Part shown: positions 52,921-61,912 of the stretch, in pieces
How the letters are laid out: each line of letters opens with the position of its first letter
Position numbering within the stretch: the first letter of the stretch is position 1
DNA from: Pedobacter rhizosphaerae
GTDB lineage: Bacteria; Bacteroidota; Bacteroidia; Sphingobacteriales; Sphingobacteriaceae
Assembly: GCF_900111155.1 (NCBI RefSeq)
Contig: NZ_FOGG01000005.1
Span: 1 to 64,000 of the forward strand
Direction of reading: 5' to 3'
DNA length: 64,000 nt
The notes under the pieces: model-generated
Database searches by the model: none
What the model was told of the DNA's origin: nothing
The model's input: the letters and a program-made list of their open reading frames with translations, nothing else
Translations under genes and position numbers: made by a program

Positions 52921-52921
52921 A

Positions 52922-53944
52922 TTAAAACAGCTTTCCCGTTTGTCCTGGGTAGTTCTTTTTTAGGTGTTTATATGCCGCTTCGGTAACTTCACGGCCTCTG
53001 GAGGTACGCATAATATATCCTTCCTGGATTAAAAAAGGTTCATAAACTTCTTCAATGGTTCCTTCATCTTCCCCAACTGCCGTGGCAATGGTTTTTAAAC
53101 CCACCGGACCGCCTTTAAATTTATCGATGATGGTAGAAAGAATCTTGTTATCCATTTCATCCAGGCCATGCTCATCAACATTTAACGCATTGAGTGCATA
53201 ACGGGCTATTTCTGTATCAATGGTTCCATTGCCTTTAATTTGTGCAAAATCTCTGGTTCTGCGCAGCAGTGCATTGGCTATACGAGGTGTACCACGGCTA
53301 CGGCGGGCAATTTCATAAGCACCTTCATCACTAATCGGAGTTTTCAGTATTTCAGAGGAGCGCAACACTATGGTAGTAAGTAATTTCGCATCGTAGTACG
53401 CTAAGCGGGCATTGATTCCGAAACGCGCCCGCAAAGGGGCTGTAAGCAGTCCTGATCGTGTGGTTGCACCAACCAGGGTGAAAGGATTTAAGGAAATTTG
53501 AACGGAACGGGCATTAGGGCCTGTTTCGAGCATAATATCAATTTTAAAATCCTCCATGGCCGAATAGAGGTATTCTTCTACCAGTGGCGACAGTCGGTGA
53601 ATCTCATCGATAAAAAGGATATCTCCCGTGTCTAGTCCGGTTAGTAAGCCTGCTAAATCGCCAGGTTTATCCAAAACAGGTCCGGAGGTAACTTTGATTC
53701 CGGTAGCCATTTCGTTGGCAATAATATGCGATAAGGTTGTTTTGCCTAATCCTGGAGGACCGTGTAAAAGCACATGGTCTAATGCTTCACCTCGAAGTTT
53801 TGCGGCCTGAACGAAAATCTTCAGGTTCTCCATCACTTTCTCTTGTCCCGTAAAATCTTCAAAGGCTTGCGGTCTTAACACCCGTTCAATATCACGATCG
53901 GTAGGGGTTAAATGGCTTGCATTTGGATCCAGATGCTCATTCAT
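52922..53944 (-). CDS. ruvB: Holliday junction branch migration helicase RuvB
   Basis: 340 residues, normal. AAA+ ATPase that drives RuvA-bound Holliday junctions. Walker [10 protein letters not shown], Walker [10 protein letters not shown], sensor GATTRSGLL, Arg finger region LRARFGI, and the C-terminal winged helix ([19 protein letters not shown]). ruvA and ruvC are not adjacent, which is usual in this phylum. Confidence 0.98.
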   Translation of the reverse strand: MNEHLDPNASHLTPTDRDIERVLRPQAFEDFTGQEKVMENLKIFVQAAKLRGEALDHVLLHGPPGLGKTTLSHIIANEMATGIKVTSGPVLDKPGDLAGLLTGLDTGDILFIDEIHRLSPLVEEYLYSAMEDFKIDIMLETGPNARSVQISLNPFTLVGATTRSGLLTAPLRARFGINARLAYYDAKLLTTIVLRSSEILKTPISDEGAYEIARRSRGTPRIANALLRRTRDFAQIKGNGTIDTEIARYALNALNVDEHGLDEMDNKILSTIIDKFKGGPVGLKTIATAVGEDEGTIEEVYEPFLIQEGYIMRTSRGREVTEAAYKHLKKNYPGQTGKLF

Positions 53945-53975
53945 AAAGCAAATATAAAATTAAATGCTAAAAAAA

Positions 53976-54872
53976 TTAGGATTTTTTAAATTTATCTGAT
54001 ACGATCAAATCTTTCGAACCTGCTAGGTATTGGTAAAATCCTTCTCCGGTTTTTACGCCCTTTCTGCCAGCGGCAACCATATTTACTAATAGTGGGCAAG
54101 GTGCATATTTAGGATTTCCAAAACCATCATGAAGTACCTTAAGTATCGCCAGGCAAACGTCTAACCCTATAAAATCTGCCAGTTGAAGTGGCCCCATTGG
54201 ATGAGCCATTCCCAGTTTCATTACCGTGTCAATTTCCCGAACACCTGCAACGCCTTCATACAACGTGTATATCGCCTCATTAATCATAGGCATTAAGATT
54301 CGATTGGCCACAAAACCAGGATAATCATTCACCTCTACAGGCGTTTTATTCAGCTTTTCCGAAAGGCACATGATGAGTTGGGTAGTTTCATCGGTTGTGG
54401 CATAGCCTCTAATCACTTCTACCAGTTTCATTACCGGCACCGGATTCATGAAATGCATGCCTATTACCTTATCGCCCCTGCGTGTTGCGGCGGCAATTTG
54501 GGTAATGGAAATGGAGGAGGTATTAGAAGCTAAAATAGCAGATTCGGGTGCGAAAGTATCTAAATCCTTAAAAATATTAAGCTTCAGATCTATATTTTCT
54601 GTTGCAGCTTCAAGCACTAAGTCTGCATTGCTTACTCCCTCCTCAAATGTGGTGTAGGTGGTAATGTTTTTTAAAGTAGCTTCTTTTTCAGATACTGTTA
54701 AAGTTCCTTTCGAAACTTGTCTGTCGAGATTCTTAGTTATGGTTTTAATCGCCTGATCTAAAGCATTTGAGTTAATATCAACTAAATTAACCTGAAAACC
54801 GAACTGCGCAAAGGTATGTGCAATTCCATTTCCCATAGTACCTGATCCAATTACAGAAATATTTTTAATCAT
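53976..54872 (-). CDS. 3-hydroxybutyryl-CoA (3-hydroxyacyl-CoA) dehydrogenase
   Basis: 298 residues. NAD-binding start ISVIGSGTMGNGIAHTFAQF, catalytic segment IGMHFMNPVPVMKLVEVI with the His, and the C-terminal domain MGLAHPMGP-like stretch KLGMAHPMGPLQLADFIGLD. It interconverts acetoacetyl-CoA and 3-hydroxybutyryl-CoA, or longer chains in fatty acid breakdown. Monocistronic; a 400-base gap lies upstream. Confidence 0.94.
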   Translation of the reverse strand: MIKNISVIGSGTMGNGIAHTFAQFGFQVNLVDINSNALDQAIKTITKNLDRQVSKGTLTVSEKEATLKNITTYTTFEEGVSNADLVLEAATENIDLKLNIFKDLDTFAPESAILASNTSSISITQIAAATRRGDKVIGMHFMNPVPVMKLVEVIRGYATTDETTQLIMCLSEKLNKTPVEVNDYPGFVANRILMPMINEAIYTLYEGVAGVREIDTVMKLGMAHPMGPLQLADFIGLDVCLAILKVLHDGFGNPKYAPCPLLVNMVAAGRKGVKTGEGFYQYLAGSKDLIVSDKFKKS

Positions 54873-55214
54873 AGAGGGGTTTTTTTGATAGATTTTTTTT
54901 AATTGAATAAATTGATATTCTCTTTATGAACTTATTCGCTTTTCTATATATTATTGAACTGTTCATGTGCGGATAGCGCTCCATTGTTCCAATACAAATG
55001 AAAATTTAAAACTAACCATTTTTTTGAGTCTGCACAACCTGAACCCCGGCTCTTGGCAATGCAGTGACTGATCCTTCAAATATAAAGCCTCTCTTTTATG
55101 GTTTCTGGTTTAATCTGCGAAAAATGAATATTTACTCTTCAGTTTTATGTAAAAGTACACTAATTAAAAAATGAAAAATGACGGCCTGATAATTTATGGT
55201 AAAAATGATTATTT
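54873..55214. other. Gap between pdxH and the acyl-CoA dehydrogenase gene without a recognised gene
   Basis: About 340 bases, AT-rich. A 17-codon frame (55171-55224) runs into the terminator but has no other support. No heptamer tract. Confidence 0.45.
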
Positions 55215-55257
55215 AAATAAATAGAGATGTTCCTGTATAGCCGATCTCTATTTATTT
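55215..55257 (-). terminator. Terminator after pdxH
   Basis: AAATAAATAGAGAT (55215-55228) pairs perfectly with ATCTCTATTTATTT (55244-55257), a 14-base AT-rich stem in a T-rich setting, 12 bases past the pdxH stop. Confidence 0.85.
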
Positions 55258-55269
55258 TTAATGACTTTT

Positions 55270-55920
55270 TTATGGTGCCAAACGCGTTTTAACCCATTCT
55301 CCTTTGATCAGTTCAAAATTAATGCGGTCGTGCAGGCGGCTTCTTCTGCCTTGCCAGAACTCTATGCGGGTGGGTTTAACAATGTATCCACCCCAATGTG
55401 CAGGCTTAGCAATACTTTTTTCTGCACTACTCAATTTTAAGGCTTCAAATTTTTCTTCTAAAAACTGACGGTTGGGAATAACCTGACTTTGTGGAGAGGC
55501 AATAGCACCAATCTGGCTTGATACGGGCCGGGTATTGAAATAGTTTTCTGAGGTTTCCTTATCTAGTTTCTCTACTGATCCCTCAATTCTAACTTGTCTT
55601 TCCAAGTCAGGCCAAAAGAAAACTAAGCAGGCATATGGATTTCTCTTAAGCTCTTTTCCTTTAGCACTCAAATAATTGGTGAAAAAGCGAAAGCCATCTT
55701 CATCAACGCCTTTAAGCAGTACAATTCGTGCATCGGGGCGGCCAGATTTATCTACTGTAGCCAATGTCATTACATTCGGTTCATAAACTTGCGCTGAAAC
55801 AGCATTTTCAAACCATGTTTTAAACTGTACTATAGGGTTATTATCTACGTCAGACTCATCTAACGTTGCGCTTTTATAATCTTGGCGCAGGTTTTGTAGA
55901 AATTCATTTGTAACTTGCAT
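55270..55920 (-). CDS. pdxH: Pyridoxine/pyridoxamine 5'-phosphate oxidase
   Basis: 216 residues from the ATG at 55920 (MQVTNEFLQNLRQDY), where family similarity begins; a TGG-rich extension 11 codons longer is possible but is crossed by the promoter. FMN enzyme making PLP. Marks: MTLATVDKSGRPDARIVLLK, FFWPDLERQVRIEG and the C-terminal RIEFWQGRRSRLHDRI. Serves the PLP enzymes here such as BioA and the aminotransferase. Confidence 0.96.
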   Translation of the reverse strand: MQVTNEFLQNLRQDYKSATLDESDVDNNPIVQFKTWFENAVSAQVYEPNVMTLATVDKSGRPDARIVLLKGVDEDGFRFFTNYLSAKGKELKRNPYACLVFFWPDLERQVRIEGSVEKLDKETSENYFNTRPVSSQIGAIASPQSQVIPNRQFLEEKFEALKLSSAEKSIAKPAHWGGYIVKPTRIEFWQGRRSRLHDRINFELIKGEWVKTRLAP

Positions 55921-55923
55921 AAA

Positions 55924-55954
55924 CAAAAATACGCATCTTTTATGGTGCCACAAA
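55924..55954 (-). promoter_or_regulatory. Promoter of pdxH
   Basis: On the minus strand TTTG (55954-55951), 19 bases, TATTTTTG (55931-55924): both boxes exact. The G of the -7 box lies only three bases before the ATG, so the transcript would have almost no leader. Confidence 0.7.
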
Positions 55955-55965
55955 TGATTCTCGTC

Positions 55966-56529
55966 ATGCTAAACAATATTAAACCTCAAACCGGAAGATT
56001 ACTCGTTTCAGAGCCTTTCATGGCAGATCCTAATTTTAAAAGATCAGTCGTTTTATTAACCGAACATGGTGATGAAGGAACGGTTGGTTATATTCTGAAT
56101 CAGGTGGGGAATCTCATTCTAAATGATGTTATCCAGGATCTCTGGGAAGCGGATAATCACATTTATTTTGGCGGACCAGTAGCTGCAGACACCCTTCATT
56201 TTATTCACAGGTGTTACGATAAGCTGCAAAGTGGCGAGGAGATTGGAAATGGTATTTATTGGGGAGGAAATTTCGAAACCCTTAAAATCCTGTTGAATAC
56301 AAATGCGATTAAAGCGAATGAAGTGAAATTTTTTATGGGCTATTCTGGATGGGATACAGGACAGCTGGAGAGGGAAATAGAGCAAAACGCCTGGATGGTC
56401 AGTAATATCTCAGATACCAATTTGATTTTTGGTAATGATGATGAGCAGTTGTGGAGGGATGTAATTGTTAATCTTGGTCCTAAATACGCTCATATCAGTA
56501 ATTTTCCCGTAGATCCGAGTTTGAACTAG
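55966..56529 (+). CDS. YqgE/AlgH family protein
   Basis: 187 residues from the ATG at 55966 (MLNNIKPQTGRLLVSEPFMA), the first that fits the family; longer in-frame starts exist but overlap the pdxH promoter. Marks: DPNFKRSVVLLTEHGDEGTVGYILNQ, GGPVA and FFMGYSGWDTGQLEREI. Conserved in Gram-negatives, function uncertain. Divergent from pdxH with 45 bases between starts. Confidence 0.92.
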   Translation: MLNNIKPQTGRLLVSEPFMADPNFKRSVVLLTEHGDEGTVGYILNQVGNLILNDVIQDLWEADNHIYFGGPVAADTLHFIHRCYDKLQSGEEIGNGIYWGGNFETLKILLNTNAIKANEVKFFMGYSGWDTGQLEREIEQNAWMVSNISDTNLIFGNDDEQLWRDVIVNLGPKYAHISNFPVDPSLN

Positions 56530-56536
56530 ATCTTTA

Positions 56537-56576
56537 TTTAAAATAAAACGATAAATAATTATTGTTTTGTTTTAAA
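56537..56576 (+). terminator. AT-rich hairpin after the YqgE gene
   Basis: TTTAAAATAAAAC (56537-56549) pairs with GTTTTGTTTTAAA (56564-56576) with one T-G pair; weak but long. Confidence 0.5.
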
Positions 56577-56611
56577 ATAGTATGTATTATTGTTTCATAA
56601 ATTATTGCCTT

Positions 56612-57259
56612 ATGAAACTCTCAGAAAGTCGTTTAATCAGAAATTTAGACAGATTTGCAACTGCTGCACTCATCTTCTATGTGATTTTTATTCTAGTAAA
56701 GGTTTTTTCTACCTCGGCACCTGCATTGAGCAAAAGCGTTAAAGGTTATGACATGTATGGTGTTCAGGTACGAGTCTCTGATAAATCAGATCCTAAGGCT
56801 TCACTTGAAGATTGGTTCAGGAACAAAGTTGTGGTAAGAAAAACAAACATTGGAACGGTAGAAGTAAGGTTTAAAACTTATTCGCAACTTTTTTCATTTC
56901 CGGCAATCATTTTCCAAATCGCTCAATACCTGCATTGGATCTGTATTGGCTTGTTGGCATTGGGGACAAAATATTTTTTTGCTTCATTAAGAAGGGATAA
57001 TGTTTTTACAGCCAAAAATGGTCGTATTATAATTTCAATGGGCTTCTTGTTAATGTTATTGCCATTATTAGGCTGGCTGGCACAAGAACTATTTTTAAAC
57101 TGTATTGCTACCCTAAACCTGAATGATTCTGGATATTTACTTAGCAATGGACGAAAATTTTTTGATTCGACTACACTAGTAGGATTAGTTGTAATTGCTC
57201 TAGGACTTGCTTTTAAAGTGGGCGTTCAAATTAAGCAGGAGAATGAAGCATTTGTTTAA
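56612..57259 (+). CDS. DUF2975 family membrane protein
   Basis: 215 residues from the ATG at 56612 (MKLSESRLIRNLDRF); an ATG 10 codons earlier is possible. Four hydrophobic helices (about residues 15-37, 105-130, 145-170, 185-205). The family is almost always paired with a small YozG-like helix-turn-helix gene, as here. Function unknown. Confidence 0.88.
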   Translation: MKLSESRLIRNLDRFATAALIFYVIFILVKVFSTSAPALSKSVKGYDMYGVQVRVSDKSDPKASLEDWFRNKVVVRKTNIGTVEVRFKTYSQLFSFPAIIFQIAQYLHWICIGLLALGTKYFFASLRRDNVFTAKNGRIIISMGFLLMLLPLLGWLAQELFLNCIATLNLNDSGYLLSNGRKFFDSTTLVGLVVIALGLAFKVGVQIKQENEAFV

Positions 57260-57271
57260 AAAACACAGCTT

Positions 57272-57472
57272 ATGCCAATTGTAATTAATTTAGATATTAT
57301 GCTTGCCAGGCGAAAAATGTCTTTAACGGAGTTGTCGGAAAAGGTAGGGCTAACCATTGTAAACTTATCAATCCTCAAAACGGGAAAAGCAAAGGGCGTT
57401 CGGTTTGATACCTTGGAGGCGATTTGTAGAGTTTTAGACTGTAAACCCGGAGATATTATTGATATTGATTAA
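57272..57472 (+). CDS. Small Cro/C1-type helix-turn-helix regulator (YozG-like)
   Basis: 66 residues: NLDIMLARRKMSLTELSEKV, GLTIVNLSILKTGKAKGVRF, then DTLEAICRVLDCKPGDIID. This is the small XRE form that travels with DUF2975 membrane proteins. It starts 12 bases after its partner, so one operon; it probably regulates that operon. Confidence 0.92.
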   Translation: MPIVINLDIMLARRKMSLTELSEKVGLTIVNLSILKTGKAKGVRFDTLEAICRVLDCKPGDIIDID

Positions 57473-57532
57473 TGGTTGATAGTCTAAAGTACTTAGCAAG
57501 CCTCAGACTATCAATTCATTACATTTAGACTA
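57471..57532. repeat. Inverted AGTCT/AGACT tract between the HTH gene and purE
   Basis: TTGATAGTCT (57476-57485) is perfectly inverted at AGACTATCAA (57505-57514), and TTTAGACTAC follows next to the purE stop. It fills a convergent gap and may end both transcripts. The words match the AGTC/AGAC tracts. Confidence 0.75.
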
Positions 57533-58015
57533 CATCGTAGCAGCGCTTTCTTCTACTTTCTTTCTCAAATCATCTTTGTAAGCCTGCATTTTATCTCTTA
57601 GCGATTCATCAGCAGTAGCTAAAATCTGAGCAGCCAGTAGTCCGGCATTCTTTGCAGCATTTAAAGCAACAGTAGCCACGGGGATTCCGTTAGGCATTTG
57701 AAGGATCGATAGAATACTATCCCAACCATCAATAGAATTAGATGATTTTATCGGAACACCGATAACAGGTAATGTTGTAATAGAGGCCACCATGCCCGGT
57801 AAATGCGCAGCGCCACCAGCACCAGCAATAATCACTTTCAAACCCCTGCTAGCTGCATCTTTTGCATACTCAAACATTCTTTCAGGTGTACGGTGTGCAG
57901 AAACAACTGTCATTTCATAGTTGATCCCAAAGTCTTTTAATACATCTGCAGCATCTTGCATAACAGGTAGGTCTGATTTGCTACCCATGATGATACCTAC
58001 TTTAAATTCAGTCAT
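57530..58015 (-). CDS. purE: N5-carboxyaminoimidazole ribonucleotide mutase
   Basis: 161 residues, normal class I PurE. Marks: [29 protein letters not shown] and [16 protein letters not shown]. Purine pathway step after PurK, which lies 30 bases upstream in the same operon. Confidence 0.98.
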   Translation of the reverse strand: MTEFKVGIIMGSKSDLPVMQDAADVLKDFGINYEMTVVSAHRTPERMFEYAKDAASRGLKVIIAGAGGAAHLPGMVASITTLPVIGVPIKSSNSIDGWDSILSILQMPNGIPVATVALNAAKNAGLLAAQILATADESLRDKMQAYKDDLRKKVEESAATM

Positions 58016-58045
58016 TTTATATTGGTTTATCCTTGTTCTAATTAA

Positions 58046-59185
58046 TTAGGCAATTACTTTCAGTGTTTTCTGAACGTATCTTGCTTTTTCTATGGCTTTT
58101 TCGCGATCAATATCCACAATGGTTACGTGACCCATTTTGCGGAAAGGTTTGGTATATTTTTTTCCATAAAGGTGAACATATACCCCATCAATAGCCATTA
58201 CTTTTTCCAGGTGCTCATACTTCGCTACACCTTCAAAGCCTTTTTCACCTAAAAGGTTAATCATAATGGCATTGGTAATGCTGCTGGTATCGCCCAAAGG
58301 CAGATTATAGATGGAACGGAGATGTTGCTCAAATTGAGAAACATAGTTGCCTTCTATGGTTTGGTGCCCACTGTTGTGTGGACGAGGGGCAACCTCATTC
58401 ACCAGAATTTCGCCATCTTTGGTTACGAACATTTCTACAGCCAAAATACCTGTAATATTCATCGCAGAAGCGATTTGTTTAGCGATCATTTCAGCCTTTT
58501 GCTGTAAACTTTCCGCATATGTAGATGGAGAAATTAAAAACTCTACCAAATTGGCTTCAGGATTAAATTCCATTTCTACCATTGGAAAGGTTTTAACATC
58601 GCCATTTGAATTTCTGGCTACGATAACCGCAATTTCCTTTTCAAAATCTACCAGTTTCTCAATAATACATGGTGCGTTGAAAGCGTCTTTTAAATCCTCT
58701 GCACCATTAATCCGCATTACGCCTTTTCCATCATAACCATCTTTGCGAAGCTTAAGGATATAAGGAAACTGAAAATGACTGTTCTGCATATCTTCCCTGG
58801 TGTTCACAATTTGGAAAGGAGAGGTAGGGATATCATTTTCCTTGAAAAATTGTTTCTGAACGCCTTTGTCCTGAATTAAACGGATTACCCTCGATTGAGG
58901 AAAAACCTGTTTACCTTCTTTCTCCAATTGCTCCAGGGCATCGATGTTTACTTTTTCAATTTCAATCGTGATGATATCGGCTTTCTTGCCAAAGTTGTAA
59001 ACGGTATCGAAATCGGTAATGGAACCATTTTCAAAATAATTACAAATGTGCTTGCAAGGTGCATCCGGATCCGGATCGAGAACTAATGAAGTTACATTGT
59101 AATTGATTGCCTGTTGGATGAGCATGCGCCCTAATTGTCCGCCTCCTAAAATACCTAATTTTAATTCGCTGATCTGTTTTGCCAT
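58046..59185 (-). CDS. purK: N5-carboxyaminoimidazole ribonucleotide synthase
   Basis: 379 residues. ATP-grasp enzyme that carboxylates AIR. Start LGILGGGQLGRMLIQQAI; ATP-grasp parts FPYILKLRKDGYDGKG and the metal site EMFVTKDGEILVNEVAPRPH. A -7 box lies upstream, back to back with that of the flavoprotein gene. Confidence 0.98.
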   Translation of the reverse strand: MAKQISELKLGILGGGQLGRMLIQQAINYNVTSLVLDPDPDAPCKHICNYFENGSITDFDTVYNFGKKADIITIEIEKVNIDALEQLEKEGKQVFPQSRVIRLIQDKGVQKQFFKENDIPTSPFQIVNTREDMQNSHFQFPYILKLRKDGYDGKGVMRINGAEDLKDAFNAPCIIEKLVDFEKEIAVIVARNSNGDVKTFPMVEMEFNPEANLVEFLISPSTYAESLQQKAEMIAKQIASAMNITGILAVEMFVTKDGEILVNEVAPRPHNSGHQTIEGNYVSQFEQHLRSIYNLPLGDTSSITNAIMINLLGEKGFEGVAKYEHLEKVMAIDGVYVHLYGKKYTKPFRKMGHVTIVDIDREKAIEKARYVQKTLKVIA

Positions 59186-59204
59186 GAGGTGTGAAAAAGT
59201 ATGC

Positions 59205-59212
59205 TAATTTTG
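59205..59212 (+). promoter_or_regulatory. -7 promoter box for the YhiN-type flavoprotein gene
   Basis: TAATTTTG, an exact match, 28 bases before the ATG. A TTTG lies 23 bases upstream, a long spacer. Confidence 0.55.
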
Positions 59213-59214
59213 CA

Positions 59215-59222
59215 CAAAAGTA
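59215..59222 (-). promoter_or_regulatory. -7 promoter box for purK-purE
   Basis: On the minus strand TACTTTTG, an exact match, 29 bases before the purK ATG. It is two bases from the opposite-facing box at 59205-59212. Confidence 0.6.
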
Positions 59223-59240
59223 ACAATATTTAGATTATTG

Positions 59241-60431
59241 ATGGATGCAGATGCGATAATAATTGGTGCCGGGGCTTGCGGATTGATGTGCGCAGTGCAA
59301 GCAGGCTACCTGGGGAAAAGGGTTATTGTTTTAGAAAAAAACGATAAACCGGGTGCCAAAATTTTAATTTCTGGTGGCGGGCGATGCAATTACACCAATC
59401 AATTCGCTTCTGCTGAGCAGTTTATCTCTGCAAATCCGCATTTCGTGAAATCGGCATTTACGCAATGGACTGTCGATGATACGGTGAGCTTTTTTGAAAC
59501 GTATGGCATTACAGGTAAAGAAAAAACATTGGGACAATTATTTCCGGATGAAAAAAATGCCAGAGATGTTGTTCAGGTTTTTACCTCAATATGCGAAGAT
59601 TTTGGACAGGAAATCAGGTGTAATGCCGAGGTAAAGGATATTGTTATACTTCCCGATGGTTTTGAAGTTAGCTATGAGAAAAATGGAAAACTCGTTACTA
59701 TAAATACTGAAAAACTGGTTGTAGCTGCGGGTGGTTTGCCTATTCCCAAAATGGGAGCTACCGATTTTGCTTTACGTTTTGCCCGAAAACAAGGACTAAA
59801 CATCATAGAAACAGCACCTGCACTGGTTCCACTAACCATTACCGGTAAAGATGAAGAGTGGTTTGCACAGCTTTCAGGTAATGCCGTTTTTTCTGAAGTA
59901 AGCAATGATGAAATAGCTTTTGAAGAGAATATTCTTTTTACCCACTGGGGATTAAGTGGCCCTGCCATTTTACAGATTTCCTCGTTCTGGAGAAGGGGAC
60001 AACCTATCAATATCAATTTACTGCCAAATGAAAATATTCAGGTGCTTTTGGATGAGGAAAGGAAATCGAATGGTAAAACGATGCTTTCTACCTTATTGAA
60101 TAGATATTATACGAAGAAGTTCACGGATGCCTTGGGGAAATTTTTGCCTTTGGAGAAACCCGTAGCTTCATTAACTAAAGCAGATATTGATTTAATTGAT
60201 CAAACCATACATCATTTCAAAGTGAAGCCAGCAGGAGATAAGGGCTACGATAAGGCAGAGGTAATGCGCGGGGGAATAGATACAAATGAGCTTTCTTCCA
60301 AAACTTTGGAGTGCAAGAAAATTCCAAATTTATTTTTTGGTGGAGAGTGTGTAGACGTTACCGGCTGGCTGGGTGGCTATAATTTTCAATGGGCCTGGGC
60401 TAGTGGCTTCGTAATTGCACAACAACTTTAA
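59241..60431 (+). CDS. NAD(P)/FAD-dependent oxidoreductase of the YhiN/HI0933 type
   Basis: 396 residues from the ATG at 59241 (a TTG just before it is less likely). FAD-binding start AIIIGAGACGLMCAVQAGYL, then the family signature ISGGGRCNYTN and the C-terminal GGVDT-like stretch MRGGIDTNELSSKTLECKKI with FFGGECVDVTGWLGGYN. The family is widespread; the reaction is not settled. Divergent from purK. Confidence 0.93.
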   Translation: MDADAIIIGAGACGLMCAVQAGYLGKRVIVLEKNDKPGAKILISGGGRCNYTNQFASAEQFISANPHFVKSAFTQWTVDDTVSFFETYGITGKEKTLGQLFPDEKNARDVVQVFTSICEDFGQEIRCNAEVKDIVILPDGFEVSYEKNGKLVTINTEKLVVAAGGLPIPKMGATDFALRFARKQGLNIIETAPALVPLTITGKDEEWFAQLSGNAVFSEVSNDEIAFEENILFTHWGLSGPAILQISSFWRRGQPININLLPNENIQVLLDEERKSNGKTMLSTLLNRYYTKKFTDALGKFLPLEKPVASLTKADIDLIDQTIHHFKVKPAGDKGYDKAEVMRGGIDTNELSSKTLECKKIPNLFFGGECVDVTGWLGGYNFQWAWASGFVIAQQL

Positions 60432-60433
60432 TA

Positions 60434-61046
60434 TAGTCCGAAGTCTAGAGTCCAAAGTCCATAGTCAAAAATGATTTAGTTAGATTTGTTACCTTTAGGC
60501 AGGTCTGCACCCAGTCTTGATACTTCTATTCAGTACCTAGTCCTTAGTCGTTAGTCCTTAGTCTGGAAGTATAACCTTTGCACCCAATCTCGATACTCAA
60601 TACTTGATACTAATTTAAAATAAACATTCAACTAAGCAACACAACACGAACCACCTCACCAATTCAATGTCTTTCTACGATTTTGTTGCCTTTGAAGGTC
60701 TGCACCCCGTCTGGGTAGTTGATACTTCTATTCAGTACCTAGTCCGTAGTCGTTAGTCCTTAGTCTGGAAGTATAACCTTGGTGCCCAATCTTGATACTA
60801 AATACTTTATACTAATTTAAAATAAACATTCAACTAAGCAACTCAACACGAACCACCTCACCAATTCAATGTCTTTCTACGATTTTGTTGCCTTTGGTCA
60901 GACTGCACCCTGTCTTGATACTTCTATTCAGTACCTAGTCCGTAGTCGTTAGTCCTTAGTCTGGAAGTTTAACCTTTGCGCCCAATCTCAATACTAAATA
61001 CTTTATACTAAATACTAAATACTTGATACTCAACACTCGATACTAA
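60434..61046. repeat. About 200-base tandem array, three copies, with heptamer substructure
   Basis: GTACCTAGTCC-type landmarks start at 60533, 60735 and 60931 (202 and 196 bases apart). Each unit contains AGTCGTT/AGTCCTT heptamers, a unique-looking stretch (AACACGAACCACCTCACCAA), and TGATACT/AATACTT heptamers. The right edge is a run of TACTAAA, TACTTGA, TACTCAA, CACTCGA, TACTAAG, TACTCCT, ending at the stop of the next gene. The gap is convergent. Confidence 0.92.
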
Positions 61047-61053
61047 GTACTCC

Positions 61054-61764
61054 TCAGAGATACACATTAGGCATAATCTCCCAGGCCCAGGGTTTCTTAA
61101 AGGTTTTGAAAGTGCGCAGCTGAGAAAAAAACAGTACTTCGCTTGTTTTGTAGTTGCCGATATCCCGTCTGTACAGATTACCGTGGGTAGTGTATAACTC
61201 CCGGTCTTTAAAATTATAAATCCGTTCGGTCATATCCCCGTGAGAATTATTGTAATAAAGATTGATGGCATTCGTTAAAAACCAGTCTTTATTTTCGAAT
61301 TTAAAGGTATAGCCCAATTCCCAGCGCCATTCATTTCCACCCTGAAAACGCAAATATAATTGTTGATCTTTGATGGCTATTTGCTGTAAGGGATCTCCGA
61401 GTTTGCCACCTTCTTCGGAGCGTAAAATAAAGTCGTTATTCTGCGTCGACAAGGTATAAACCTCATCCTTTTTAAAGTAAATGGCTAATATCCGGGGTTT
61501 CTGAGTTTCCTTGATAATGCCGGTTGTATTATCACCGTAAACCCTGATTTCATCAATGGCTTTAAAATATTCCAGTACCAAAGCCAAGTCTGCTGTTCCA
61601 TCACCGTTAAGGTCGCCTTCTGCTGTACTGATGATATTCCAGTTACCAGGTTTTAATTGTGCCGTAGAAACAGCCTGAGGTTTAAGTTTTGGAAACTGAA
61701 AAGCCTTTTGAGCCACACTAACCTGAGCAATAAGTATCAGCAAGTAAAAGAGAAAAACTTTCAT
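61054..61764 (-). CDS. Secreted protein with a DxDGxxD calcium-type loop, unknown
   Basis: 236 residues from the ATG at 61764 (MKVFLFYLLILIAQVSVAQ, a signal peptide); earlier in-frame starts are possible. After the signal comes EGDLNGDGTADLALVLEYF, a D-x-N-x-D-G-x-x-D loop as in FG-GAP/VCBS or EF-hand-like repeats, present once. The rest is beta-rich with many aromatics. Similar proteins in Bacteroidota are uncharacterised. Confidence 0.8.
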   Translation of the reverse strand: MKVFLFYLLILIAQVSVAQKAFQFPKLKPQAVSTAQLKPGNWNIISTAEGDLNGDGTADLALVLEYFKAIDEIRVYGDNTTGIIKETQKPRILAIYFKKDEVYTLSTQNNDFILRSEEGGKLGDPLQQIAIKDQQLYLRFQGGNEWRWELGYTFKFENKDWFLTNAINLYYNNSHGDMTERIYNFKDRELYTTHGNLYRRDIGNYKTSEVLFFSQLRTFKTFKKPWAWEIMPNVYL

Positions 61765-61863
61765 GGTAATCATAAAACGCAAGAACAGGCACTTTAGTTT
61801 AATAGAAAGGGCACCTAAATCATTTTTGAGCCATAAAATTCCGTTGATATATTTCTGGAAGTC

Positions 61864-61892
61864 TTGTAATCCTTAAAAATCCCTTACTTTTG
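61864..61892 (+). promoter_or_regulatory. Promoter of the radical SAM gene
   Basis: TTG at 61864-61866, 18-base spacer, TACTTTTG at 61885-61892; the TTG start codon follows 20 bases later. Confidence 0.65.
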
Positions 61893-61912
61893 CAGTATAA
61901 AAATAAATCCTT

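Noticed and set aside
55171..55224. 17-codon frame running into the pdxH terminator
   Set aside because: Too short, no promoter box, stop codon formed by the terminator stem.
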